Source of the DNA: CAMBDS01 sp964355675
GTDB taxonomy: Bacteria; Electryoneota; AABM5-125-24; Hatepunaeales; Hatepunaeaceae
Reading direction: 5' to 3'
Length of the DNA stretch: 64,000 nucleotides
Assembly (NCBI GenBank): GCA_964355675.1
Contig: CAYHEC010000007.1
Span: forward strand, 75,034-139,033
Within the stretch, counting starts at the first letter, position 1. Each line of letters opens with the position of its first letter. Below the pieces are notes generated by a model. The model was not told the origin of the DNA. It saw only the letters and a list, made by a program, of their open reading frames with translations, and did not search any database. The translations under genes and the position numbers were made by a program. Below are positions 1-9,589 of the stretch, piece by piece.

Positions 1-1409
1 TCGAGCGGTCGAACATCCGCGGCGCTCAGGACTATCTCGGCAACGAGATATACTCTCCCGATGCGGTAGCCACCCAGGAATTTCTCACCACCTATTACGA
101 CACGCTCGCCGACCCCGAACTCGTCAACCCCGATCCGGTCGATTCGCTCCATGAGTCACTGGGCTTAAAGATCAGCCAGAAGAGCATGGTCTGGAGTGAC
201 GCCGACCTTGCCGATATTATCATCATCCAGTGGGAAATCGAAAACGTGGGTGATCGCTACCTGAAGAACATCTACCTCGGATTGCATATCGATGGGGATG
301 TCGGGGCGAACGATGAGGATTACCGGTTTGAAGACGACCTCTGCGGGTTCAGACCACAGAGGTACGAGGTCAGAATCATCCCCGGAAATGATACGATGGT
401 GATCGACTCGTTTGAGATCAATATGGCTTATATCGCCGACAATGACGGCAGACCTTGCGAAGTTGCCAGCGGGAACGACTTTACCGCTCCGGGTGTGTCG
501 GGGGTGATGATGCTCGACGCACCGAATCCGGAATTGAAGACTTCGTTCAACTGGTGGACGTCGCATGCCGATCCCGAACTCGATTTTGGACCGGGCTGGG
601 AGGATGACGACGCGCCGGGCGGCTGGACTTCGGAATACGGCACACCGATGGGGGATGTGCGGAAGTATTTCCTGATGAGAAACCGGGAAAACGACTACGA
701 CGCGGTGCGGATAAGCGATCCGGAATACATTGAGTCGAATCCTCAAGTCTTTTTGGATCGTTTCAACGGTGATACCCTCGAATCGCACAACTGGAGATCT
801 CCCATCGAGGATGATGAATTGCCACAGCGTCTTTGCGGCGACATCGCCGGTGGTTTCGATGCCAAGTACCTGCTGTCATGGGGACCGTTAGGGGTATTCG
901 ATCACGTAGATGAAGAGGGCAATAGAATCTACCGGCTTCACCCGGGCGAGCGGTTCACCGTCACAGTAGCTTATGTCTGTGCGGAAGAATTTCACGATCC
1001 AAACAACCCCCAGCCGGATAACGAAGTTATCGACCCGGCGCTCTTTAATTTTGGAGATATCCAGCTTAATGCCGAACGAGCGCAGTGGGCGTTCGATAAT
1101 TTTCTTGGAGTGAGGGGAGAGGATGCACATTCTTCGCTTCCAAGTGCGTTGCTGTTAAATCCGCCCTTTCCGTCGCCGTTCAATTCGACGGCGATTGTGT
1201 CGTTTCAAACGCCGTTTGCGGGGGTGGTGCAGGCGTGTTTGGTGGATGCGAGTGGACGGGTTGTAAGAGGATTTGAGATACCGCCTTTCGCCGGTATGAA
1301 AAACGGCAGGTTTTTGATCGACGGGGCGGGGCTGTCGGCTGGGACGTACTGGGTGAAGGTTGCTCAAGGGGGGCAGAACGCTACGCAGAGGGTGGTGTTG
1401 GTGAAGTGA
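1..1409 (+). CDS. Secreted protein with T9SS C-terminal sorting domain (5' truncated)
   Basis: The reading frame is already open at base 3 and runs to a TGA at 1407-1409, so the start lies outside the window; the internal ATG at 186 is not the true start. The visible 469 residues show no catalytic domain I recognise. The last about 85 residues, from the FPSPFNST motif, match the T9SS type A sorting domain: a PNPFN-like motif, a central V-D-A-S-G-R turn and a final hydrophobic VVLVK strand. In this family the domain directs export through the SprA translocon and is removed or anchored at the surface. This copy lacks the palindrome inserts seen in the neighbouring sorting domains. It is convergent with the next gene. 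The sorting domain is clear; the function of the rest is unknown. Confidence 0.8.
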   Translation, partial: ERSNIRGAQDYLGNEIYSPDAVATQEFLTTYYDTLADPELVNPDPVDSLHESLGLKISQKSMVWSDADLADIIIIQWEIENVGDRYLKNIYLGLHIDGDVGANDEDYRFEDDLCGFRPQRYEVRIIPGNDTMVIDSFEINMAYIADNDGRPCEVASGNDFTAPGVSGVMMLDAPNPELKTSFNWWTSHADPELDFGPGWEDDDAPGGWTSEYGTPMGDVRKYFLMRNRENDYDAVRISDPEYIESNPQVFLDRFNGDTLESHNWRSPIEDDELPQRLCGDIAGGFDAKYLLSWGPLGVFDHVDEEGNRIYRLHPGERFTVTVAYVCAEEFHDPNNPQPDNEVIDPALFNFGDIQLNAERAQWAFDNFLGVRGEDAHSSLPSALLLNPPFPSPFNSTAIVSFQTPFAGVVQACLVDASGRVVRGFEIPPFAGMKNGRFLIDGAGLSAGTYWVKVAQGGQNATQRVVLVK

Positions 1410-1420
1410 AGAGTGGTCTG

Positions 1421-1449
1421 GTAGGGCGGACAGCTGTTCGCCCTGCTAC
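1421..1449. terminator. Palindromic hairpin between convergent genes
   Basis: The only gap between two convergent genes holds GTAG, then GGCGGACAG facing CTGTTCGCC, then CTAC. The arms fold into a strong hairpin that could end transcription from both sides. It has no long T run. It belongs to the GTAGGGCG palindrome family found in other gaps of this window. Confidence 0.5.
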
Positions 1450-1464
1450 CGGGAAATTGGACTG

Positions 1465-4344
1465 TTATCTCATCAGGACGACCTTTTGTGACAGGGAGGT
1501 ATGTTTGGACTCGAGCCGGACGAAGTAGATAGCGGATGGCAGACCAGCGGCGTCCCAGACGACCTTGTGGTCGCCTGCACCGTACGACAGGCGTCCCTGC
1601 CTGTCAAGCAAATCGGCGACGAGGCGGCCGGAGAGGTCGTACACTGCCAGCTTGACAGGCGGGGACGCCTGTTGTACGGAAAAGGTGATGGTTGTCGAAG
1701 AATTGAAGGGGTTGGGGAAAGCGGAAAGGCTGAAGGCTGAAGGCTGAAGGATAAATTCGGACGTGGTAAGCGGAGGTAGCATCGTGAAAGCGCTATCGGA
1801 ATAGACGGTGTCGATGCCATCGGTGACGGAGACACGCCAGGTGATGGGTTGAAGGCTGTCGCCAAGCAGATAGATCAGGTCACTTCGGGGGGATTCGTGC
1901 AAGGTGTCGCTCCCGGTGTTGTAGTAGAAATAATCGTTTGCTCCGTCGATTCTCAGCAGGTAATTCAGCCGGTCGTCGTCTTCATCCCGTGAGCGGCTCC
2001 AAACGAACATGACCAATGAGTCCTCCGAAATAGGGGAGTCGTCCAAAGGCATGATCTGCCTTGGAATAGATGGGAGTCGGTTGACGTTTTCGATCATAAT
2101 CGTCACCAGACAATTCGCTTCAGACTGCCCATCAGATACCGCGAACCATGGCTGATATCCGCCTGCATAATCATAGTTGGTTGGCCAGTAAAAGCTTCCT
2201 TGTCCGTTGCCATGGTCGGTAAAAACTGCTCCTAACTCTGGCAGTCTTTGATCTCGCATTGTCAGAACGAGGCTGTCACCGTTCAGATCGACGGCGAAAA
2301 GGTCGAAGCGAACAGTGTCGGTTTCAGAAAAGAAAAGCTCGACGGGAGGGTCGTGGAAGACCGGAGGGATGGCTTCGCCAAGGGCGGCGGAGATGTCGTA
2401 GGTTGAGAGGTGGGTCAGATGTGATATAATCGCAAATCTGTCCCGAAGAAATAGGTCACCGAACCATTCATCCGAACCATAGAATCCGGTCAATCGCGGC
2501 GAGTTGGGATCAGAAACGTCATAAACCTGGAGTTGGTTTTTGAAGCATATCAACAAGTGACCTTGATAGAAGTAGCAATTGCCTCCCTCCTCGATCTGAG
2601 TCCGGGACACTTGATGAATATCCTCAAGATTAGAGATGTCCAGTATATCGAGGAACATATTGCGTTCGATAGCCACAGAATGATACAGAAGTCCATCATT
2701 TATCGCTGGATTCCCGTAACTGGAATTAATCCCTTCTCCTATTTGTTCAGGATTGGCGGGATCTGTGAGGTCATAGAAGGAAATTCCGCCCAGTACAACT
2801 ACCAGTGTGTCGCCTAAAAACGAGAGTTTGCAAGCAAAGTCATTAGCGATATCTATCTGTCCAATTTGCTCGGGATTGGCGGGATCGGCAACATTCAGAA
2901 TCTGAATTTGTCCATCTGTTTGTGAGAAGAGAGTATTATCACGAAGCGCGACAGCCTTGGATCGCTCAAATTCACCAATCTCGCGCAATCGATTCCCATC
3001 ATCCAATTCAATGCTTGCGCCATCGTTATTTGAATTTGCATAAAATGCAACTTCAGCATTTGCCGCTACGTCTTCGTATGACCAGTCATCGTATGAACCG
3101 AAAGTTACCAACGAGCGAAGTATGCGTGGTGACGTCGGATCGGCAAAGTCGATCGTTCTGATACATGGAAAGAGGGTGTTGCGCTGATCGATCTCATAAA
3201 TCATCATCCTTCCCTCGACGAGGAAGTTGAAATGCTCGGTCTCAACCAGACGATGGATTTGCCCTAACGAGAAGTAACGCGTTATGAGCGGAATGTTGTT
3301 TTGACCGGGTCTGAAAACTATGACGCCGCCAAGAATATTCTCGCCTAACCACTCTCCGTCAACCGTAACAATCAGCTTGTCATCGAGAATAAGCAAGTCT
3401 TGAATTCCCTGGTATTCAGGGCTTCTTCCAGTGATTTGCGGATTAGCCGGGTTAGCGATATTGATTCTGACGAATTCTCTATATGCTTCGAATGCATAGA
3501 TTAGATCATTATCAAACCAAACACGACCGGGCCAGTTAAGCTGAAGGACTCCAACCTGCTCCAGACGCTCGGGATCGGCGACGCCGTAGAGAACCAAGGC
3601 GTCATCACCTCCCCCAAGATTTTCCACAGTAACCGCGAGAAGGGTGTCTTGAATGGCGATACCCTTTATTTCACTTTCAAAAAGATGGCTGGCGATCATT
3701 TCCGGTCGAGTTGGCTCGGCTATATCGAACACTTCCAGCCGCCATTCGTAATCCCTGTTAACCCAGCGTGCAACTCCCACATAAAGAAGATTACCTGACG
3801 AGGCAAAAGAACTTATATCGCCGTTAAGGAAAATGGTATCGGCGACGACCGGATTTTCGATATTTTCGAAATCGATTATGTAAAGCGACTGAAGTTGCCA
3901 ACCGTTTGGGGAAATGCGGCGGGTAAACAGGAGATTCTCGTTTAGAACAAAGCGTGACAACTGCATTCCGCCTTGATGACTATATAAACCTTCCAGAGCG
4001 ACCTGAGAGATCATCCGTCGGGGGTTTTCCGGGTCGAGAACTACGATTCTCCCCCTTGATGACTCATTCGCCACCAAATAGTCATTCATCCGTGCGATAA
4101 ACGATGGCCGGACCGACTTGTATCTCGCCTCGACGGTGATCTGGTCGTTATCGAGCGAGATCTGCCGCAATCCCCCACCACCGTTGGCGAGGAATATCCG
4201 GTCTCCGAACACAACCGCGCTGTTACAGCCCATCCAATAGTCAAAGGTCGAGCTTACCAGCGTCACTCCCAAACTATCCTGCCCGCGCACTTCCACTGCC
4301 AAAAGCAGGGCAATCAGAGTCAGAATAACTTTGAATGATTTCAT
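1465..4344 (-). CDS. LVIVD-type beta-propeller surface protein with T9SS sorting domain
   Basis: 959 residues, start ATG preceded by AGAGGAA. Residues 1-21 are a signal peptide (MKSFKV, a hydrophobic run, then RGQ). From about residue 25 to 650 there are repeating phrases of the form ADPANPEQIGQ and YDVSDPNSPRLTG, typical of LVIVD-repeat propellers that form large secreted scaffolds. Two cadherin/Ig-like segments follow (about 660-870, with SETDTVRF and NRLPSIP signatures). The last 80 residues are a T9SS sorting domain with FPNPFNSSTTITF. Two short palindromes lie in frame inside that domain (1586-1605 and 1655-1672). This is the last gene of the minus-strand cargo operon, 12 bp after the preceding stop. 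It is probably a surface-anchored binding protein; the ligand is unknown. Confidence 0.85.
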   Translation of the reverse strand: MKSFKVILTLIALLLAVEVRGQDSLGVTLVSSTFDYWMGCNSAVVFGDRIFLANGGGGLRQISLDNDQITVEARYKSVRPSFIARMNDYLVANESSRGRIVVLDPENPRRMISQVALEGLYSHQGGMQLSRFVLNENLLFTRRISPNGWQLQSLYIIDFENIENPVVADTIFLNGDISSFASSGNLLYVGVARWVNRDYEWRLEVFDIAEPTRPEMIASHLFESEIKGIAIQDTLLAVTVENLGGGDDALVLYGVADPERLEQVGVLQLNWPGRVWFDNDLIYAFEAYREFVRINIANPANPQITGRSPEYQGIQDLLILDDKLIVTVDGEWLGENILGGVIVFRPGQNNIPLITRYFSLGQIHRLVETEHFNFLVEGRMMIYEIDQRNTLFPCIRTIDFADPTSPRILRSLVTFGSYDDWSYEDVAANAEVAFYANSNNDGASIELDDGNRLREIGEFERSKAVALRDNTLFSQTDGQIQILNVADPANPEQIGQIDIANDFACKLSFLGDTLVVVLGGISFYDLTDPANPEQIGEGINSSYGNPAINDGLLYHSVAIERNMFLDILDISNLEDIHQVSRTQIEEGGNCYFYQGHLLICFKNQLQVYDVSDPNSPRLTGFYGSDEWFGDLFLRDRFAIISHLTHLSTYDISAALGEAIPPVFHDPPVELFFSETDTVRFDLFAVDLNGDSLVLTMRDQRLPELGAVFTDHGNGQGSFYWPTNYDYAGGYQPWFAVSDGQSEANCLVTIMIENVNRLPSIPRQIMPLDDSPISEDSLVMFVWSRSRDEDDDRLNYLLRIDGANDYFYYNTGSDTLHESPRSDLIYLLGDSLQPITWRVSVTDGIDTVYSDSAFTMLPPLTTSEFILQPSAFSLSAFPNPFNSSTTITFSVQQASPPVKLAVYDLSGRLVADLLDRQGRLSYGAGDHKVVWDAAGLPSAIYFVRLESKHTSLSQKVVLMR

Positions 4345-4356
4345 TTCTGATTCCTC

Positions 4357-6651
4357 TTATCGAATGAGTATTATTTTTCTCATGACGGTCTGTGTGCCTG
4401 CTCCTAATCTAACAAAATACACCCCGCTTCCCAAATTCCCCGCATCCCAGACGACCTTGTGCTGGCCAGCCGTAGGGGCGTATTGCAATACGCCCCTACC
4501 GTTAAGCAGATCCGCGACAAGACGACCCTGAAGGTCGTAGATGGCGAGGCGGACAGGCGGGGACGCCTGTTGTACGGAAAAGGAGATGGTTGTGCTGGAA
4601 TTGAAGGGGTTGGGGTGAACGGAAAGGATGAGGGATGAGGGATGAAGGATGACCGGTAACTCATCCGAGACGGAAAGGGCGCGAGAAATATCGTAAAAGC
4701 CGACAGAATATATTTGATTAGTGATATAAAGTCCATCAAGAATGATTGACTGAATGTGATATCCCTCTGCTTCGCCTGAACCAATCTCAATCGGTGTTTC
4801 TAAATTAGATACATCCCAAATATGCATAATACCGGACTGGCCTTCTACCTTGCTTGTAAAGTACATTCGATTATCTTCAACCATTATTAGCCTTGAAAAG
4901 TTCTCCGGTCTGTACGAGGCTATTACATGGATGTTATCTTGATTATCGATATCAGCAACACGGATAGAATCGTTCACATTATCAAATAAACCGATCCGCT
5001 CAACGAGATAAAGTCTATTACTGTCATACGTTAGACTATAGTATTTCGGACCAACCAAGACCCGGTCATGCTCAACAGGGTGCGACAAATCAGAAATATC
5101 AAGCCTCATTATACCATCGTCGAATTGCTGATCTTCCCAGTCGTTAGTTCTGGCGTAGATGATCTGTCTGTCATGGTCGAAAGCCCAATAACTAAAATCG
5201 TGTTGGGCAGGGATATAGGTATTTCTCATTCGAGTGGGATTTTGTATGTCGATCGCTACGAATCCGTTGAAGGAAGACGCATCGCAAATCAAGAATCCGT
5301 TATTGATTACTCCCTTATAAGTATGCCACGAGGCACGTACATTGGGTTCAGCCAATGCACCCACCTGACGCAAAGAACCTCCTTCGCCGACCTCATAGGC
5401 ACGTAGTTCACTTCTGCCGTACCTTGGTGACTCCCAGGTAAAGAGATGATGGTCGGAACCTGCGACAAGGTAGCAATCCTTAGGCTGTGCGCTGATTTGT
5501 ACCGGGTTGCCTCCATCAGAAATATCAAAACAGTAGAGTATCTTTGATCCTTGAGGTCGCAACACGTACAGATAACCTCCTGCCATGACGATTGACCTGT
5601 CCCCACCAGCTCCGAGGTTGGAATACTGGGGGATATAGTGACCATTCTGGATATGTTGATTGCTGAGAATAATCCCTTCATCAAAGATGAAACAAACCGG
5701 AGATTCCCCTGCACACATGGCAGGCTGGTACTCAAACCTAAAAAATCCACCCTCTCGATCAAAGAATCCATTGTATCGCGGGACAGCGGGATTGGTCAAG
5801 TCGTAGGTTAAAATTTGAGCAGTTGGAGGATTATTCTCACCATCCCAAAGTATATGTTGACCTACAACAAGATTACCCTGCCACAATGTCAAGCCGAGTG
5901 CATAATTGATTCCGAGCCTGCTAATGAATTCAGGATCGCCTTCATTGCTCAATCGATAGATCGACACACCTTCTGTAAACCGTGCCACATAAGCATGATT
6001 ATTTTTGACGACAATATCATAGGTTGTCGAGTCAACAGTTCCAATTAGACGTGGTTCTGCTGGATCGTCCAAGGAATAGACCTTAAACCGACGCCCACCG
6101 GTAAGGAGCTTATCCTCATAAGTCGTCATGCATCTAAGAGTGTCACCAACATCTACTTCGTTCAACAATTCGACCTGATGGTTATCGCCAGAAAACGAAT
6201 AGATGTTCAACAGATTCTCAGACCGGGATACATAGAGCACATTATCCCGCAAAGCCATACTGAAAGGGGGTTCGACCTCTATCGAGTCTATAGATTGAAT
6301 ATGCCACGGATCTCTGATGTCGAATATCGCTACTCCGGCAGGATGCATGATGAAGGCAATATCTTCATCGAGAATTATTGATAGGGCGGCAAAAGGAAGG
6401 ATAGCATAGCCTCGCTCAACCGGAGCGGTTGGTGTGCTGATATCGTAAACCGCAAATCGTGCATTGTCATTCGGATCTTCGCCAACCAAATATATAAGAC
6501 TGTCACGAATGACTCCATCGGAGGGGAAAATCGTGAACATTCTCGTGGCGAGGTGTTCGATATTGTAGTCTGGCTGAGCGAAGGAACTACCGCCGATGAA
6601 TGCGGTTACCGCAGTGATAAAACAAGCCGTGACTCTCGTCATGCTTCTCAT
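4357..6651 (-). CDS. LVIVD-type beta-propeller surface protein with T9SS sorting domain
   Basis: 764 residues. A signal peptide (about 1-25, ending FAQ) is followed by a propeller region made of phrases such as YDISTPTAPVERG and YDLTNPAVPRYNG. There is no cadherin-like spacer: the propeller runs straight into the sorting domain (from about 685, HPNPFNSSTTISF). The start ATG at 6651 is preceded by GAGGT; a second ATG three codons in is also possible. It begins 3 bp after the upstream stop and ends 12 bp before the next start, so it is translationally linked in the operon. The loop after VADLL is encoded by a perfect 28-bp palindrome (4472-4499), giving NGRGVLQYAPTAG where neighbours have DRQGRLSYGAG. 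Function beyond surface display is unknown. Confidence 0.85.
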   Translation of the reverse strand: MRSMTRVTACFITAVTAFIGGSSFAQPDYNIEHLATRMFTIFPSDGVIRDSLIYLVGEDPNDNARFAVYDISTPTAPVERGYAILPFAALSIILDEDIAFIMHPAGVAIFDIRDPWHIQSIDSIEVEPPFSMALRDNVLYVSRSENLLNIYSFSGDNHQVELLNEVDVGDTLRCMTTYEDKLLTGGRRFKVYSLDDPAEPRLIGTVDSTTYDIVVKNNHAYVARFTEGVSIYRLSNEGDPEFISRLGINYALGLTLWQGNLVVGQHILWDGENNPPTAQILTYDLTNPAVPRYNGFFDREGGFFRFEYQPAMCAGESPVCFIFDEGIILSNQHIQNGHYIPQYSNLGAGGDRSIVMAGGYLYVLRPQGSKILYCFDISDGGNPVQISAQPKDCYLVAGSDHHLFTWESPRYGRSELRAYEVGEGGSLRQVGALAEPNVRASWHTYKGVINNGFLICDASSFNGFVAIDIQNPTRMRNTYIPAQHDFSYWAFDHDRQIIYARTNDWEDQQFDDGIMRLDISDLSHPVEHDRVLVGPKYYSLTYDSNRLYLVERIGLFDNVNDSIRVADIDNQDNIHVIASYRPENFSRLIMVEDNRMYFTSKVEGQSGIMHIWDVSNLETPIEIGSGEAEGYHIQSIILDGLYITNQIYSVGFYDISRALSVSDELPVILHPSSLILSVHPNPFNSSTTISFSVQQASPPVRLAIYDLQGRLVADLLNGRGVLQYAPTAGQHKVVWDAGNLGSGVYFVRLGAGTQTVMRKIILIR
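4472..4499. repeat. 28-bp perfect palindrome inside a T9SS sorting-domain coding region
   Basis: Each arm reads GTAGGGGCGTATTG and the other half is its exact reverse complement. It sits in frame in the sorting domain of the 4357-6651 gene. An identical copy lies at 6770-6797 in the same place of the next gene. The same family without exact identity occurs in intergenic DNA (22618-22645, 39966-39985). Confidence 0.9.
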
Positions 6652-6654
6652 TTA

Positions 6655-9579
6655 CTACCTCAGTAAAAGTGCTTTGCGCACGATCGACTTCCCCCCCCCT
6701 TCCAATCTAACCAAATACACCCCGCTTTCCAAATTCCCCGCGTCCCAGACGACCTTGTGCTCACCAGCCGTAGGGGCGTATTGCAATACGCCCCTACCGT
6801 TAAGCAGATCAGCGACCAGACGGCCGGAGAGGTCGAAGATCGATAGACGGACAGGCAGGGACGCCTGTTGTACGGAAAAGGTGATGGTTGTCGATGAGTT
6901 GAAGGGATTGGGGTATGCGGAAAGGATGAAGGCTGAAGGCTGAAGGATGAAGTCAGACGAGGCGGAAAGTGGCTGAACGATGACCGAGAAAGTATCATAG
7001 GCGAAAACAATATCGTGATCCCGAGCCGAGATGACAGCGCTGAAAAGTTGGTTCGCCAGAGCAGTACGAGGGTTCATCATTAGCTCAGGGTAGCGGATGG
7101 TCAGCCCGGAACGCGCTTGATTATTGACAATAGCAAATCGAAGCGTGTCCAGATCTTCATCGCTGAAAACGGTATCAAGGCGCGCAATCGTGAAAAGAGT
7201 GTCGCCTTCATAGCAAACGACGTCTGGAATCGGATGGGCAAGAAACGGCGGATGGTTGACATTGTTGACCGTTATCCGCACGAATGTCGTATCAGTCAGT
7301 TCGCCATCAGTGACGATGAAAGCTGGCCAGTATTGCCCGGCTGAAGTGAAATCAGTCAGCCAGTCGAAAACTCCTTCACAATTGCCAAGATCGGTAAAGA
7401 AAGCGCCTCGCGGGAGGGTATTTTCCACCACCGACAGCCTCAATTCATCATCCTCGTTGGGGTCGGTTGCGGTGAGGATGAAGAAAACAGTATCTGTTTC
7501 AGGGACCGCAATCGGGGCGGGAGGCGCATCCCAGACGGGAGGGTCGTTGAAGCCGATGGCTTCCGAAACATCGAAGATACTGACACGTCCATCCCGTATG
7601 GCATAAAGAATTCGCCCGTAGATCACCGGGGAATAAAGATAACCGGGGTAGCGCCCGACCATTTCCAGATTTTCAGGATCAGTAACATCCATTATTTTGA
7701 ATGAACTGGCAAGGACGCCATCTTCGACATCCTGGCTATTTAGCAGAAGAAATTTACCATACTGCCCCGCAATTCCAATCGCCAACGCCCGCTCCTCGCG
7801 GGTAACTACCCGAGGTTCAGCGGGATTGGAAACATCGTGGACGATGAAGTCGTATTCAGTGCGTCCATCGATTTGTTCATACGTTGTGCTGAAGAGGTGA
7901 TTTTCATGTAATGCAAAATTTCTACCGGATGGTTGTTCGATATGGCTTAGAAGACGCGGTTCAGCGGGATCGTCGATAGAAATAATAAAAATTCCGATGC
8001 CATTTGATGCGTAAATAATGTTATCATCAATAATTAAATGTGAAAAGCTGTGCGACTCGATGCCGATCCCACTGAGGACCTGGACTCGTGAAGGATCTGA
8101 AATATCGTAAATTACCACGAGACCGTCTCCACTTGTCACCAGAAGGTTGTCGTGGATTTCCATATCGGCGATAATTTGATCTTCGGCAAACTCAAACAAG
8201 ATAGGGTTCCTGCCGAGACTGCTCATGGAATAACAGGCGGCTCCCAATCCACGGGTGTAATAAGCCATTGTGTCTTTAGTGACGAACGCTTCACCTCCAA
8301 GGCTGGAATCGTCCCAGTTGTTTCGTTCCATTGGTTTAAATTTACAAATATTACCCGGTCTGAGAGGATTGCGGATATCGAAGACCCGAATCCAGGGGTT
8401 GAAGAAGATTGGATCTCCATCAGGGCTGACCATTAAGTCATTGACCCAAGCCGCTGATTCGAAAATAAAGAGCCGATTTGAATTTATGAAGAGTTCGGAG
8501 ACGGTCGAGTATGACACCACATACTCAGCCAAGGGGAAATCGTGCCAGCGTCCTTCTGGTTCGGGAATAAAAGAAGCCAAACCTCCTCCATTGCTCCCAA
8601 GTGAGAAGAGGGTGCTGAAGATGGCTCCCGGCGCGATGGCGAATCGCTCTCCACCGATAAAACCTTGATTACTACCGATATACACGGGATTTTCCAGGTC
8701 TGAGATAATCCATTTCGACGGAGATCCAGAACTTCCTATATAGAGCGTGTCGCCGGAAAAAATAGCTTGATAAAGATTATCTCTTTGTGCGTTCGCGGGG
8801 ACGCTCGCTATTTCCTGTGGATCTATTGGATCTGAGATATTGAAAAAAGTCATAAGCTCCTCGCCACGAACTCCTGTTGAAAGGAGAAGCATCAAAGTAT
8901 CATGAACAGCAACGAAGTTAAGTTCTTCGTCGCGTTCTATTCGCTCAACCGGCTGTGGAGAGTCGAGATCGGAAATGTCCAATATTGCGAGGTAATTGTT
9001 GTCTCGGTTAGTACCGCCGGTGGCATAGAGATAGTCACCCTCGACGTCGAGGGTAGTGTAAGTATCGTTAAATCCCAAGTTTCCAAGGCTATATGAGCCT
9101 CGATTTTCTGGTTCTTCGGGGTTAGATAAATCGACAATTTGAATTACGTTAAAGGATCGAAGGTAGAAGAATCTGGATTCGGAAAGTACTTCGACTCGCC
9201 CCCCCATAGCTCCGTAATTCTGGATCGAGGGGGTGGCGATCGAGCCAACCGGATTATCGAGGTCGTCGAAGGGAGCGACCATTAGTCGGTTGTCTGCTGT
9301 GGACATCACAAGATATTCTCCCATATCGAACAGTCGGCGACAACGGTAAGCACGAATCACACGAACGGAGTCGAATGTCCATACATCGAAGCTGAAAATC
9401 CGCAGACCTGTCGATGTGGCGACATAGATTGAGTCTTCATGGATGAGAACATCGTAGGCATTTTGCCAGTAATCGAGGAATTCGCTTTCGTATCTGACGC
9501 CGATGGGGTCCTGCGCAAGCCCATCATTGAAGAACGTGATCAGCAAGCCCATTGCGGCAAGAACGATTAGCTTTTTCAC
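6655..9579 (-). CDS. LVIVD-type propeller with cadherin-like domains and T9SS sorting domain
   Basis: About 974 residues. I chose the GTG at 9579 because GAGGT lies six bases upstream of it; the in-frame GTG at 9585 would leave no room for a ribosome site. The signal peptide is VKKLIVLAAMGLL to about residue 24 (GLAQ). A propeller of LVIVD phrases (IVDLSNPEEPENRG, IMDVTDPENLEMVG) fills about 30-670. Two cadherin/Ig-like domains follow (NDPPVWDAPPAPI and NHPPFLAHPIPDV), then a sorting domain from about 890 (YPNPFNSSTTITF). The palindrome at 6770-6797 encodes the same NGRGVLQYAPTAG insert as in the downstream gene, and a second palindrome lies at 6851-6868. Middle gene of the cargo operon. Confidence 0.85.
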   Translation of the reverse strand: MKKLIVLAAMGLLITFFNDGLAQDPIGVRYESEFLDYWQNAYDVLIHEDSIYVATSTGLRIFSFDVWTFDSVRVIRAYRCRRLFDMGEYLVMSTADNRLMVAPFDDLDNPVGSIATPSIQNYGAMGGRVEVLSESRFFYLRSFNVIQIVDLSNPEEPENRGSYSLGNLGFNDTYTTLDVEGDYLYATGGTNRDNNYLAILDISDLDSPQPVERIERDEELNFVAVHDTLMLLLSTGVRGEELMTFFNISDPIDPQEIASVPANAQRDNLYQAIFSGDTLYIGSSGSPSKWIISDLENPVYIGSNQGFIGGERFAIAPGAIFSTLFSLGSNGGGLASFIPEPEGRWHDFPLAEYVVSYSTVSELFINSNRLFIFESAAWVNDLMVSPDGDPIFFNPWIRVFDIRNPLRPGNICKFKPMERNNWDDSSLGGEAFVTKDTMAYYTRGLGAACYSMSSLGRNPILFEFAEDQIIADMEIHDNLLVTSGDGLVVIYDISDPSRVQVLSGIGIESHSFSHLIIDDNIIYASNGIGIFIISIDDPAEPRLLSHIEQPSGRNFALHENHLFSTTYEQIDGRTEYDFIVHDVSNPAEPRVVTREERALAIGIAGQYGKFLLLNSQDVEDGVLASSFKIMDVTDPENLEMVGRYPGYLYSPVIYGRILYAIRDGRVSIFDVSEAIGFNDPPVWDAPPAPIAVPETDTVFFILTATDPNEDDELRLSVVENTLPRGAFFTDLGNCEGVFDWLTDFTSAGQYWPAFIVTDGELTDTTFVRITVNNVNHPPFLAHPIPDVVCYEGDTLFTIARLDTVFSDEDLDTLRFAIVNNQARSGLTIRYPELMMNPRTALANQLFSAVISARDHDIVFAYDTFSVIVQPLSASSDFILQPSAFILSAYPNPFNSSTTITFSVQQASLPVRLSIFDLSGRLVADLLNGRGVLQYAPTAGEHKVVWDAGNLESGVYLVRLEGGGKSIVRKALLLR
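6770..6797. repeat. Second copy of the 28-bp palindrome inside a sorting-domain coding region
   Basis: Identical to 4472-4499 (arm GTAGGGGCGTATTG) and in the same codon phase at the same site of the sorting domain. Either the two domains exchanged sequence by gene conversion or the same element entered twice. Confidence 0.9.
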
Positions 9580-9589
9580 GAGCACACCT

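Noticed and set aside
165..788. 207-codon minus-strand frame at the window start
   Set aside because: Antisense to the truncated cargo gene, whose sorting domain fixes the true frame.
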